From: G965222335 sp965222335
Lineage (GTDB): Bacteria > Pseudomonadota > Gammaproteobacteria > Pseudomonadales > Halieaceae
Direction of reading: 5' to 3'
Assembly: GCA_965222335.1 (NCBI GenBank)
Contig: OZ244944.1
Coordinates: 2,666,001-2,730,000, forward strand
DNA: 64,000 nt
Made by a program: the position numbers and the translations under genes. A model generated the notes under the pieces. That model saw only the letters and a program-made list of their open reading frames with translations, searched no databases and was not told the origin of the DNA. Below are positions 34,822 to 42,886 of this stretch, in pieces (the first letter of the stretch is position 1; every line of letters starts with the position of its first letter).

Positions 34822-34961
34822 AAGGGGTCAGATCCCTTTTTAGCACGAAGAGCGGGGTCGAATACTCGATTTAAAGAATTGGGGACGGATACCAATTTAC
34901 GGATCGAAACTTTGGTATCCGTCCCCAATTTTGAACCGGAAAAGGGGTCTGACCCCTTTAC
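34820..34961. repeat. Nested repeats between ribD and ribE
   Basis: The outer elements are AAAAGGGGTCAGATCCCTTT near 34820 and AAAAGGGGTCTGACCCCTTT near 34940, both near-palindromes. Inside them lies a perfect 19-base inverted pair of the main repeat: AATTGGGGACGGATACCAA at 34877-34895 and its complement at 34912-34930, with a 16-base loop. A GGGGTCGAATACTCGAT segment sits at about 34854-34871. The whole 153-base gap consists of repeats, and the ribE ribosome-binding site TTGGAGG follows directly. Confidence 0.88.
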
Positions 34962-34973
34962 TCTTGGAGGTTT

Positions 34974-35636
34974 ATGTTTACAGGCATTGTGCAGGCCATT
35001 GGCGAGATCACCGCGCTGCAGCCCAGCGGCGGAGACCTGCGCCTGCGCGTGCGCAGCGGTAAACTGCCGCTGGATGACGTGGCCCTGGGCGACAGCATCA
35101 GCACCAATGGCGCCTGCCTCACGGTGACGGAGCTGCCCGGGGACGGCTACTGGGCTGACGTGTCCCGGGAGACGCTGGATTTCACGACCCTGGGCCAGCT
35201 CACGGTCGGCTCTCCGGTCAACCTGGAAAAAGCCCTGACCCCCGCCAGCCGCCTGGGCGGGCATATCGTCTCCGGCCACGTGGACGGCGTGGGCGAGGTG
35301 CTCAGCAGCAGCGAGGACGGCCGCTCCACCCGCTGGGTGCTGCGCGCACCCGATGGCCTGGCCAAATACATCGCCCACAAGGGCAGCATCACCGTGGACG
35401 GCACCAGCCTCACGGTGAACCAGGTGCGCGGCGCGGAGTTCGACCTCAACATCATCCCCCAGACCCTGCAGGAAACCATTTTCGGCACCTACAAGCCCGG
35501 CACCCGGGTCAACCTGGAAGTGGACCTGATCGCCCGCTACCTGGAGCGCCTGGTGCTGGGGGATGCCGCCGCCGACCCCGCGGCAGAGGGCCTGAGCATG
35601 GCCGCCCTCGCCGAACACGGCTACCTGCGCCGCTGA
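34974..35636 (+). CDS. ribE: Riboflavin synthase, alpha subunit
   Basis: A 220-residue protein with the duplicated lumazine-binding fold: MFTGIVQAIG begins the first half and a GGHIVSGHVDGVG segment the second. It joins two molecules of dimethyl-ribityllumazine into riboflavin. A good GGAGG lies seven bases before the ATG. No FMN riboswitch is visible upstream; the gap to ribD is all repeat sequence. Confidence 0.97.
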   Translation: MFTGIVQAIGEITALQPSGGDLRLRVRSGKLPLDDVALGDSISTNGACLTVTELPGDGYWADVSRETLDFTTLGQLTVGSPVNLEKALTPASRLGGHIVSGHVDGVGEVLSSSEDGRSTRWVLRAPDGLAKYIAHKGSITVDGTSLTVNQVRGAEFDLNIIPQTLQETIFGTYKPGTRVNLEVDLIARYLERLVLGDAAADPAAEGLSMAALAEHGYLRR

Positions 35637-35676
35637 ACCCAACAACCCTTGACAAGACAACCCCGGACAAGCACCT

Positions 35677-36777
35677 ATGCAAGTCAATACCGTCGACGAA
35701 CTGATCAGTGACATCCGCCAGGGCCGCATGGTGGTGTTGCTGGACGACGACGCCGAGAGCCACAACGAGGGCGTGGTGATGGTCGCCGCCGAGCACGTGG
35801 ACGCCCAGCACGTCACCTTCATGGCCCGCCGCGCCCGCGGCCTGGTGTGCCTGGCCCTGACCGAGGACCGCTGTCGCCAGCTGGACCTGCCGCCGATGGT
35901 GGACTCCTCCCGCGGCGAAAAATCCAACTTCACCCTGAGTATCGAGGCCGCAGAGGGCATCGACACCGGCATCTCCGCCGCCGACCGGGCGCGCACCGTG
36001 CAGGCTGCCGTCGCCCCCCACGCGGTGCCGGCGGATATCGTGCAGCCCGGCCACATTTTTCCCCTGACCGCGATGCCCGGCGGCGTGCTCACTCGCGCCG
36101 GCCACACCGAGGCCGCCTCGGACTACGCCCGCCTCGCGGGCCTGCTGCCGGCGGCAGTGATTGCCGACATCCTCACCCCCGAGGGCGTCCTCGCCGACGG
36201 CCCGGCCCTGGTAGCCTTCGCCGAGGAGCACGGCCTGAAGATCGGCACCATCGCCGATTTGATCCACTTCCGCCTGGCCAACGAGCGCACTATTCGCCGT
36301 ATCCGCGAGGGTACGGTGCAGACCGTGCACGGCGAGTTCCGCCTGCTGGCCTACCGCGACCAGACCGCCGGCGAGGTCCACCTGGCCCTGACCCGCGGCG
36401 AGATCCGCCCGGACCATCCCACCCCGGTGCGCGTGCATGTGCAGGCGGCCCTGCGCGACCTCGCGGGCTGCGAACTGAGGGACCGCCCTAGCTGGAGCGT
36501 GAGCAAGTGCCTGCAGTATGTCGCCGAGCAGGACCTCGGCGCGATCGTGCTGCTGGCGCGCAAGGAAACCGACGAGCAACTGCTGGCCAGCGTGGACATG
36601 GCCCTCGAGCAGGAACCCACGCCCCTGACCCTCACCGACGCCTACACCACGGTCGGCCTTGGCTCGCAGATCCTCAAGGACCTGGGGGTGGGTAAAATCC
36701 ACCTCCTGGGGGCACCGATCAAGTACAATGCGATCTCCGGTTTTGACCTGGAGGTGCTGGACCACATCGAACCCTGA
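35677..36777 (+). CDS. DHBP synthase with degenerate GTP cyclohydrolase II domain (RibBX type)
   Basis: Residues 1-200 match 3,4-dihydroxy-2-butanone-4-phosphate synthase (TGISAADRARTV, GHIFPLTAMPGGVLTRAGHTEAA). The usual metal-binding loop RENEGD reads SHNEGV here, so one acidic ligand is replaced by His. Residues 205-366 resemble GTP cyclohydrolase II, but the zinc cysteines (C-x10-CxC) are missing: the region reads VHVQAALRDLAGCELRD. The C-terminal half is therefore inactive as a cyclohydrolase, and a complete RibA is encoded at 40407. Such RibBX proteins are known in Gram-negative bacteria. Whether the altered N-terminal loop still supports synthase activity is open. Confidence 0.9.
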   Translation: MQVNTVDELISDIRQGRMVVLLDDDAESHNEGVVMVAAEHVDAQHVTFMARRARGLVCLALTEDRCRQLDLPPMVDSSRGEKSNFTLSIEAAEGIDTGISAADRARTVQAAVAPHAVPADIVQPGHIFPLTAMPGGVLTRAGHTEAASDYARLAGLLPAAVIADILTPEGVLADGPALVAFAEEHGLKIGTIADLIHFRLANERTIRRIREGTVQTVHGEFRLLAYRDQTAGEVHLALTRGEIRPDHPTPVRVHVQAALRDLAGCELRDRPSWSVSKCLQYVAEQDLGAIVLLARKETDEQLLASVDMALEQEPTPLTLTDAYTTVGLGSQILKDLGVGKIHLLGAPIKYNAISGFDLEVLDHIEP

Positions 36778-36818
36778 CCGGTCCGCGACCTGTTAACCGA
36801 AGCACAGGAACCATCACC

Positions 36819-37292
36819 ATGCACAATATCAAGACTCTCGAGGGCGACTTCACCAGCGGCAAGGGCGAGTACGCCCTGGTCGTCGGCCGCTGGAACAGCT
36901 TCGTGGTAGAGCACCTGCTGGAAGGGGCGGTGGATACCCTGCGCCGCCACGGCGTGAGCGAGAAGCAGCTCACCATCGTGCGCGCTCCCGGCGCCTTTGA
37001 AATCCCGCTCGTGTGCCAAAAATTTGCGAAAACCGGTAAATATGACGCCATCATTGCCCTCGGCGCGGTGATCCGCGGCGGCACCCCCCACTTCGAGTAC
37101 GTGGCCGGCGAGTGCACCAAGGGCATCGCCCAGGTCACCATGGACACCGGCGTGCCTATCGCCTTCGGCGTGCTGACGGTGGATTCCATCGAGCAGGCGG
37201 TCGAGCGCTCCGGCACCAAGGCCGGCAACAAGGGCGCCGAGGCGGCCCTGTCCGCCCTGGAAATGGTGAGCCTGCTGGGCCGCCTGGACTGA
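36819..37292 (+). CDS. ribH: 6,7-Dimethyl-8-ribityllumazine synthase
   Basis: A 157-residue lumazine synthase: RWNSFVVEHLLEGA, APGAFEIPLV, ALGAVIRGGTPHFEYV and FGVLTVDSIEQA are the substrate-binding motifs. It condenses the RibB and RibA-RibD products. The CAGGAACC upstream supplies a ribosome-binding site. The gene lies 41 bases after ribBX and seven bases before nusB. Confidence 0.98.
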   Translation: MHNIKTLEGDFTSGKGEYALVVGRWNSFVVEHLLEGAVDTLRRHGVSEKQLTIVRAPGAFEIPLVCQKFAKTGKYDAIIALGAVIRGGTPHFEYVAGECTKGIAQVTMDTGVPIAFGVLTVDSIEQAVERSGTKAGNKGAEAALSALEMVSLLGRLD

Positions 37293-37299
37293 GACCGCG

Positions 37300-37761
37300 A
37301 TGAGCAGCAAACCCCGCAATACCCTCGCCGCCGAGCGGCGCAAGGCGCGTCACTATGGCATGCAGGCCCTGTACCAGTGGCACATGGCCGACGCGCCCCT
37401 GAACCAGATCGAGGCGGAGTTTCGCGGCGAGTATGACTTCAGCCACGTCGACAGCGACTACTTCCACGCCCTGCTGCACGAGGTGCCGGCGCGGGTGGAC
37501 GAGCTGGAAGCCCAGTTCACCCCCTACCTGGACCGCAAGATCGAGGAGCTGGGGCCGATCGAGCGCACGCTGCTGCGCATGGGCACCTTCGAGCTGGCCC
37601 AGCGCATCGACGTGCCCTACAAGGTGGTGATCAACGAGGCCGTGTCCCTGGCGCGCAAATTCGGTGCCACCGACAGCCACAAGTACATCAACGGCGTGCT
37701 CGACAAGACCGCCCGCGAACTGCGCAAGCCCGAGGTAGAGGCCGACCGCCAGGGGTCCTGA
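37300..37761 (+). CDS. nusB: Transcription antitermination factor NusB
   Basis: A 153-residue all-helical RNA-binding protein with ARHYGMQALYQW near the N-terminus and INEAVSLARKFG...KYINGVLDK at the C-terminus, both typical of NusB. It works with NusE (S10) on boxA in rRNA antitermination. Its stop shares a base with the thiL start (TGATG), so the two are coupled. Confidence 0.97.
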   Translation: MSSKPRNTLAAERRKARHYGMQALYQWHMADAPLNQIEAEFRGEYDFSHVDSDYFHALLHEVPARVDELEAQFTPYLDRKIEELGPIERTLLRMGTFELAQRIDVPYKVVINEAVSLARKFGATDSHKYINGVLDKTARELRKPEVEADRQGS

Positions 37762-38681
37762 TGGCGGCCACCGAATTCGAACTGATCTATCGCTACTTTG
37801 CCGCTTACGGCCGCGGCGAGGCGGTAACCCTGGGCGTGGGCGACGACTGCGCCCTGCTAGACATCCCCCCCGGCGAACAGCTCGCCACCTCCGTAGACAC
37901 CCTGGTTGAAGGCGTGCATTTCCCCGAGGGCGCCTTCCCGGAAGACATTGCCTACCGCGCCGTGGCCACCGCCGCCTCGGACCTTGCCGCCATGGGCGCC
38001 CGGCCCCTGGGCATGACCCTGGCCCTGACCCTGCCGGAAGCCGATGACCTTTGGCTGCACAGCTTCAGCCAGGGCCTCGCCGCGGTCGTCGCGGACTGCG
38101 CCCTGCCCCTGGTAGGCGGCGATACCACACGCGGCCCCCTGACCATAAGCGTGCAGGTAATGGGTGCCGTGCCGGCAGGCGAGGCCCTCTTGCGCACCGG
38201 CGCCCGCCCTGGTGATCGTCTCTGCGTGAGCGGCACCCTCGGGGACGCCGCGGCGGCCTTGCTTTTGCTGGAAGGCCAGTGGGACGGCGAAGCGCAATAC
38301 GCGGATTACCTGGAACAGCGCTTCTATCGCCCCCGGCCCCGCCTGGCCCTCGGCCAGGCCCTGCGTGGCCTGGCCACCGCCGCGATCGACCTTTCCGACG
38401 GCCTGCTGGCGGATGCCGGCCACATTGCCGCCGCCAGCGGGGTGAAACTCCGTATCGACCCCGCGCTGCTGCCCCTGTCCCCGGCTTTGAAGGCTTATCA
38501 TGATAGTGAGCAATCACTGCGATGGGCCCTGACCGGCGGCGATGACTACGAGCTGTGCTTCACATTGCCCGCCGACGGCGCACTGCCTGATCACTGCACC
38601 GTGATTGGTGCGGTCGAGGCTGGAGAGGGTGTCGACTGCGGCGGCTTTGCCCTCGAAATGCCCGGTTACCAGCACTTCTGA
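37761..38681 (+). CDS. thiL: Thiamine-monophosphate kinase
   Basis: A 306-residue PurM-like kinase. GVGDDCALLDIPPG, DTLVEGVHF and VGGDTTRGPL are the metal and ATP sites; DLSDGLLADAGHI and TGGDDYELCF are conserved C-terminal motifs. It phosphorylates thiamine monophosphate to the active cofactor TPP. It lies in the usual nusB-thiL-pgpA order. Confidence 0.97.
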   Translation: MAATEFELIYRYFAAYGRGEAVTLGVGDDCALLDIPPGEQLATSVDTLVEGVHFPEGAFPEDIAYRAVATAASDLAAMGARPLGMTLALTLPEADDLWLHSFSQGLAAVVADCALPLVGGDTTRGPLTISVQVMGAVPAGEALLRTGARPGDRLCVSGTLGDAAAALLLLEGQWDGEAQYADYLEQRFYRPRPRLALGQALRGLATAAIDLSDGLLADAGHIAAASGVKLRIDPALLPLSPALKAYHDSEQSLRWALTGGDDYELCFTLPADGALPDHCTVIGAVEAGEGVDCGGFALEMPGYQHF

Positions 38682-38696
38682 AGCGTGCTATAAACC

Positions 38697-39185
38697 ATGG
38701 CCATGACCGCGCACTCTCCCAGGCCCCGGCCCTTCCGCAGCCCCATCCAGTTCCTCGCCTTTGGGTTTGGCAGCGGGCTGTCGCCCAAGGCCCCCGGTAC
38801 CATGGGGACCCTGGCCGCCGTGCCGGTGTACCTGCTGGTGGCCGAATTGCCGCTGCTTTACTACACCCTGTTTATCCTCCTCGCCGGCGCCCTGGGGGTG
38901 TGGCTGTGCGAGCGCGCCAGCCAGCAGCTCGGGGTGCACGACCACCCGGGCATCGTGTGGGACGAGTTCGTGGGCTACTGGATTACCCTGTGGGCGGTGC
39001 CCTTCGGCTGGCAGTGGCTGGTGCTGGGCTTCGTGGTGTTCCGGGTGCTGGATATCGTCAAGCCCTGGCCGATCGGGCTGCTGGACGAGAAAGTGCACGG
39101 GGGCCTGGGCATCATGCTCGATGACGTGGTCGCGGGCTTGATGGCCTGCGTGGTGCTGCACCTGGCCCTGTGGCTGGTGGCCTGA
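38697..39185 (+). CDS. pgpA: Phosphatidylglycerophosphatase A
   Basis: A 162-residue inner-membrane enzyme. SGLSPKAPGTMGTLAA and HDHPGIVWDEFVGYWITL contain the conserved GT and metal-binding Asp/Glu residues, and LDDVVAGLMA is the C-terminal motif. It removes phosphate from phosphatidylglycerophosphate. The start could be the ATG at 38697 or at 38703. It is the last gene of the nrdR-to-pgpA block. Confidence 0.96.
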   Translation: MAMTAHSPRPRPFRSPIQFLAFGFGSGLSPKAPGTMGTLAAVPVYLLVAELPLLYYTLFILLAGALGVWLCERASQQLGVHDHPGIVWDEFVGYWITLWAVPFGWQWLVLGFVVFRVLDIVKPWPIGLLDEKVHGGLGIMLDDVVAGLMACVVLHLALWLVA

Positions 39186-39231
39186 ACCGGGCTATACTGC
39201 AAGCACGCGGCGCCCACGCAAGGACCCCCAT

Positions 39232-39900
39232 ATGCCACGCCTCCCGCTCGCCCCCTGCCTGATCTGCCTGTGCCTGCTTGGCCTTGGCCTGCTAACAGCG
39301 GGCCTGCCCGCCACTGCCCGCGCCGCGGACCTGGTGGTGGAAGCCCTGCTGCCCAACACCGCCGTCATCCGCATCAACGGCAGCCGCCAGACCCTGCGCG
39401 CCGGGCAGACCTTTGACGGCGTGACCCTGGTGAGCGCCGATGCCAATGCCGCGGTGGTTGAGGTCGGCGGCAAGCGCCAGACCCTCAAACTCAACCAGCT
39501 GGTGACCACCAAGTTCCAGCAGTCGGAAAAGCAGCAGGTAGATATTCCCCGGGACGCGGCCCTGCAGTACCGCACCGGCGCCACCATCAACGGCCGCCGC
39601 ACCGAGGTGATCGTGGATACCGGCGCCAATGTGGTGGCGATGAACGCCGGACATGCCCGCGCCCTGGGGGTGGACATCAGCGAGGGAAGCCCCGCCCGCA
39701 TGGAAACCGCCAGCGGCCAGGTGCCCGCACACGCGGTGCAGCTGCTAAGCGTGGACGTGGGTGGCATCCGCGTGGACAACGTGGCGGCGATTGTGGCCGA
39801 GGGCGAGTTCCCGCGCACCGTACTGCTGGGAATGACCTACCTGCGCCATGTGGAAATGCAGGAAGCCAACGGCGTGCTGTCGATCAGCCGCGACTGGTAG
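39232..39900 (+). CDS. Secreted retropepsin-like aspartic protease (clan AA, TIGR02281 type)
   Basis: A 222-residue protein with a signal peptide (LIC LCLLGLGLL... ending PATARA). Residues 25-90 form a small beta domain, and the C-terminal 120 residues a single-lobed aspartic protease with active site VIVDTGANVVAM and the hydrophobic turn VLLGMTYL. Family members act as homodimers in the periplasm. It is 46 bases after pgpA and may have its own promoter. The substrate is unknown. Confidence 0.87.
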   Translation: MPRLPLAPCLICLCLLGLGLLTAGLPATARAADLVVEALLPNTAVIRINGSRQTLRAGQTFDGVTLVSADANAAVVEVGGKRQTLKLNQLVTTKFQQSEKQQVDIPRDAALQYRTGATINGRRTEVIVDTGANVVAMNAGHARALGVDISEGSPARMETASGQVPAHAVQLLSVDVGGIRVDNVAAIVAEGEFPRTVLLGMTYLRHVEMQEANGVLSISRDW

Positions 39901-39926
39901 CCCGCGGCCCCGGGCTGCCTGTGGCG

Positions 39927-40229
39927 TCAGGTTAGAACCAGGTCCTTGATCGCTGGCAACAGGATGGCAGCGGCCAGCATCGCGAAAATCCAGTTGTGCA
40001 TTCTCAGCTGGGCCCGGATTTCGGCGAACTGGGTGTCGATCTTCGCCTCCTGCTGCGCGAAGCGGGCGTCCAGGGTGGCGGTGAAATAATCCTTGGTCAC
40101 CAGCTCGCCCACGTAATAACCAAATGCCTGGCCCATAAGCTCTGCCTGCACCTCTGCCTGTTCATCGGGCACCCCCACGGCTTTAAGCCTGCGGGAATAC
40201 TCCAATGTGTCAAAAGCGATCTCAGCCAT
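39927..40229 (-). CDS. Small coiled-coil membrane protein (DUF1640-like)
   Basis: The ATG at 40229 (MAEIAFDTLEYSRRLKAVG) gives 100 residues; an ATG 21 bases upstream is less likely. A helix with EQAEVQAELMGQA is followed by a coiled coil (FAQQEAKIDTQFAEIRAQL) and a C-terminal membrane helix (about residues 79-98). The organisation matches small DUF1640/CCDC90-like proteins. It is paralogous to the protein at 41074, and the two flank ribA. Function unknown. Confidence 0.75.
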   Translation of the reverse strand: MAEIAFDTLEYSRRLKAVGVPDEQAEVQAELMGQAFGYYVGELVTKDYFTATLDARFAQQEAKIDTQFAEIRAQLRMHNWIFAMLAAAILLPAIKDLVLT

Positions 40230-40406
40230 AATGATACGCCCCGGCGGCAAACAGGTACAGACTATCGGAGGGGGCTGCCCGCCACCACATCAAAAGCGTC
40301 AATCAGTGCGGGTGTGCAAAAAGCGTGGCGGGGCATGCACACACGCCCAAATCGGGCAAACAAAGTGGTAAAGTAGGCGTCCTCTTGAACACTGGAAGTC
40401 CCCAGA

Positions 40407-40997
40407 GTGCCCACACGTTACGTAGAATCCTCCCGCCTGCCCACGTCCTGGGGGGTATTCGATATTCACGGGTTTGAAGACCCGGAGGCGAACAAGGAGC
40501 ACGTGGTGCTGACCATGGGCGACGTCACCGACGACCAGCCCGTGCTCACCCGGGTGCACTCCGAGTGCCTGACCGGCGACGCCCTGTTCAGCCTGCGCTG
40601 TGACTGCGGCAACCAGCTGGAGGCGGCCCTGGAAGCCATCTCAAAAGAGGGCCGGGGCGCCCTGTTCTACCTGCGCCAGGAAGGCCGCGGCATTGGCCTG
40701 CTCAACAAGATCAAGGCCTACAAGCTCCAGGACGCCGGCGCCGACACCGTGGAAGCCAACGAACAGCTCGGCTTCGGCCCGGATATGCGTGACTACTCCA
40801 TCCTCGGCCCGATGCTGGAGCACCTGAAGATGCGCCAGGTGCGCCTGATGACCAACAACCCGCGCAAGGTAGCCGCCCTGGAGGCCGCCGGGGTGAAGGT
40901 GGTGGCGCGCATCCCCCTGCGCACCGACCATAATCCCCATAACGAGAAGTACCTGCAGACCAAGGGCTCCAAGCTGGGACACTTTTTCGAGTCGTAG
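40407..40997 (+). CDS. ribA: GTP cyclohydrolase II
   Basis: GTG start giving 196 residues. The zinc ligands are intact in HSECLTGDALFSLRCDCG, as are the catalytic YLRQEGRGIGL and the GTP-binding TNNPRKVAAL segments. This is the active cyclohydrolase that complements the degenerate RibBX domain at 35677. The TAG stop lies inside a copy of the TGTAGGGC-family repeat. Standing alone here between two paralogous small genes, it is near the position seen in Pseudomonas. Confidence 0.97.
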   Translation: MPTRYVESSRLPTSWGVFDIHGFEDPEANKEHVVLTMGDVTDDQPVLTRVHSECLTGDALFSLRCDCGNQLEAALEAISKEGRGALFYLRQEGRGIGLLNKIKAYKLQDAGADTVEANEQLGFGPDMRDYSILGPMLEHLKMRQVRLMTNNPRKVAALEAAGVKVVARIPLRTDHNPHNEKYLQTKGSKLGHFFES

Positions 40998-41067
40998 GGC
41001 GAGCAGCGTGCCCCTCGTTTTCGGGCAATTCATCCGGCCCAGACATTCGCGCAAAAGCATTCGTCCA
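40994..41067. repeat. Repeat of the TGTAGGGCCGA family (copy overlapping the ribA stop)
   Basis: GTAGGGCGAGCAGCGTGCCC followed by TTTTCGGGCAATTCATCCGGCC aligns with the copies at 31636 and 61709. The first TAG is the ribA stop codon. Confidence 0.8.
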
Positions 41068-41073
41068 GAACCA

Positions 41074-41457
41074 CTACCCAGCAACCAACGACTGCACGAG
41101 CGGCACCACCACCGCGAGCGTCACGATAGTCAGCAGCGCGGTCTGCGCCGACTGGGCCTTCTCCAGCCGGCCCAGCCGATCCTCAAATCGGTCCAGGCGT
41201 GCTTCGATTTGCTCGAACCGCCTTTCGACCTGGTCAAAACGCCGCTCAACCTGCTCAAACCGCTGGTCGACCTGCTGGAACCGTTGATCGATTTGCGCCA
41301 TGCACGCGTCAAAGTGCTCCCGGGTGACAAGCGATTCAACCTGTTGCGAAAGCATAAGCGTCATGCCCCTGGCGATGGCTTCCGCCTGTTGCCGGGACAA
41401 CCCCGTGGACTCAAGATCTCGCGAATAGGTTAGCACATCGAATACAGGTTGCGGCAT
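41074..41457 (-). CDS. Small coiled-coil membrane protein (DUF1640-like), paralogue of 39927
   Basis: A 127-residue protein. The N-terminus VFDVLTYSRDLESTGLSRQQAEAIARG aligns with FDTLEYSRRLKAVGVPDEQAEVQAEL of the 39927 protein. A strong seven-residue repeat (QRFQQVDQRFEQVERRFDQV and on) forms a longer coiled coil than in the paralogue, and a C-terminal membrane helix (about residues 106-124) ends it. Such proteins are often annotated DUF1640. The heptads suggest a homotrimer or dimer anchored in the inner membrane. Function unknown. Confidence 0.78.
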   Translation of the reverse strand: MPQPVFDVLTYSRDLESTGLSRQQAEAIARGMTLMLSQQVESLVTREHFDACMAQIDQRFQQVDQRFEQVERRFDQVERRFEQIEARLDRFEDRLGRLEKAQSAQTALLTIVTLAVVVPLVQSLVAG

Positions 41458-41547
41458 GGCGGGTCCAGGTGTCCGGCAAGCGTTTCAGGCCGGATTATGC
41501 GGGGCAATCCCGGTCGAGCGAACATCCAATGTGACCGTTCCCGGGGG

Positions 41548-42459
41548 TCAGGACTCCCGGCTAACGATGTACCGGGCCAGCTCCCGCAGCATATCCGCCG
41601 ACCCCCCAAACCCATCCAGCGCCACCAACGCCGCATCCAACAGCCGCTCAGCCTCCGCCCTGGCACCGTCCAGCCCCAGCAATTTCACATAGGTTGCCTT
41701 GTCCGCCTCGGCATCCTTGCCCCCGGTCTTGCCCAGGCTCTGGGTGGTGCCCTCCACATCGAGGATGTCATCCACCACCTGAAAGGCCAGGCCGATATGG
41801 TCGGCAAAGGTATCCAGCGCCGCCAGCTGCGCTTCCGTGGCCCCGGCGGCAATCCCCCCCAGGGCCACCGACGCCCGGATCAGGGCCCCGGTCTTCATCG
41901 CGTGCATGGCCTTGAGCTCGTCCAGGCCCAGGGCCTTGCCCGTGGACTGGATGTCCACGTACTGCCCGCCGACCATGCCATCGAAGCCCGCCGCCTCCGC
42001 TAACACCTTGATCATCCTCACTTTTTGCTCAGCGGAGAGCTCGGGCGCATCGGTGATCAGTTCAAAGGCCCGTGCCTGCAGGCCGTCCCCCACAAGGATC
42101 GCCGTGGCCTCGTCAAAGGCCTTGTGCAGGGTGGGCTTGCCCCGGCGCAGGTCGTCGTCGTCCATGGCGGGCAGGTCGTCGTGGATCAGGGAGTAGGTGT
42201 GAATCAGTTCGAGGGCGGTGGCTGGCGGGGTGGCGGCGCGGGCCGCCGGGTCCACCGCCACGGCGGCGGCATGCACCAGGCAGGGGCGGATACGCTTGCC
42301 GCCGGTGGCCAGGGCATAGTCATGGGCCTGGGAGATATCCGGCCCGGCTGCCTTGGCAGCAGCCAGCGACACGGCCTCGCGCAGCGACAGATCGGGCGAC
42401 AGGGCCGCATCGCAGTTCGCCGCGATATCCGCCATCCACTCTTTGAGCCCGCCTTTCAC
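41548..42459 (-). CDS. ispA: Farnesyl/geranyl diphosphate synthase
   Basis: A 303-residue trans-prenyl synthase. The first Asp-rich motif is DDLPAMDDDDLRRG and the second DDILD; GGKRIRPCL and the K-T-G motif (MKTGALI) are also present. It makes farnesyl diphosphate for undecaprenyl phosphate and quinones. It overlaps xseB by four bases (ATGA). In many gammaproteobacteria dxs follows directly; here dxs lies beyond the polysaccharide island. Confidence 0.97.
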   Translation of the reverse strand: MKGGLKEWMADIAANCDAALSPDLSLREAVSLAAAKAAGPDISQAHDYALATGGKRIRPCLVHAAAVAVDPAARAATPPATALELIHTYSLIHDDLPAMDDDDLRRGKPTLHKAFDEATAILVGDGLQARAFELITDAPELSAEQKVRMIKVLAEAAGFDGMVGGQYVDIQSTGKALGLDELKAMHAMKTGALIRASVALGGIAAGATEAQLAALDTFADHIGLAFQVVDDILDVEGTTQSLGKTGGKDAEADKATYVKLLGLDGARAEAERLLDAALVALDGFGGSADMLRELARYIVSRES

Positions 42460-42695
42460 GCTGGCAGATCGTCCCCATCTTCGGGGTCGGCATCTTCAGG
42501 CTCGCCCAGGAGTTGCTGCACCTTCTGTTCGGCATCCGCCAGTGAGGCCTGTGCCTGGCGAACCAGGGCGATTCCCCGCTCAAACTCCTCCAGGGAGGTT
42601 TCGATAGGGGTGTCGCTGTTTTCCAGGCGGGAGACGATTTGCTCCAGTTCCTTGATGCCTTCGGCGAGGGTGGGTTTGGGTTTGGTTTTGGCCAT
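42456..42695 (-). CDS. xseB: Exodeoxyribonuclease VII small subunit
   Basis: The ATG at 42695 gives 79 residues (MAKTKPKPTLAEGIKELEQI). An upstream in-frame ATG at 42713 would add six residues. The family pattern ELEQIVSRLE...LEEFERGIALVRQ...L..AEQKV is complete. It pairs with XseA to form exonuclease VII. The tail is acidic. Coupled to ispA by a four-base overlap. Confidence 0.95.
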   Translation of the reverse strand: MAKTKPKPTLAEGIKELEQIVSRLENSDTPIETSLEEFERGIALVRQAQASLADAEQKVQQLLGEPEDADPEDGDDLPA

Positions 42696-42886
42696 ATTCC
42701 TTGTAACTCGCAATGTGCTGGGCGGATTTTATCAGTTTTAAGGGGGTGGAACGCGGTGGCGCAGGAATTTTTGGAGTTAAGGCGAATTGGAAGGGGCGTG
42801 TACAAGCGCTGGTAAGTTACAATTTGCCCAAGCAACCGGCTGGCTGGAATAGCGCCCGCAAGCTAACGAGCGGCAAAGATGATTGC

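Noticed and set aside
34822..34973. FMN riboswitch upstream of ribE
   Set aside because: The gap consists of repeat sequences, and the conserved riboswitch core elements are absent.
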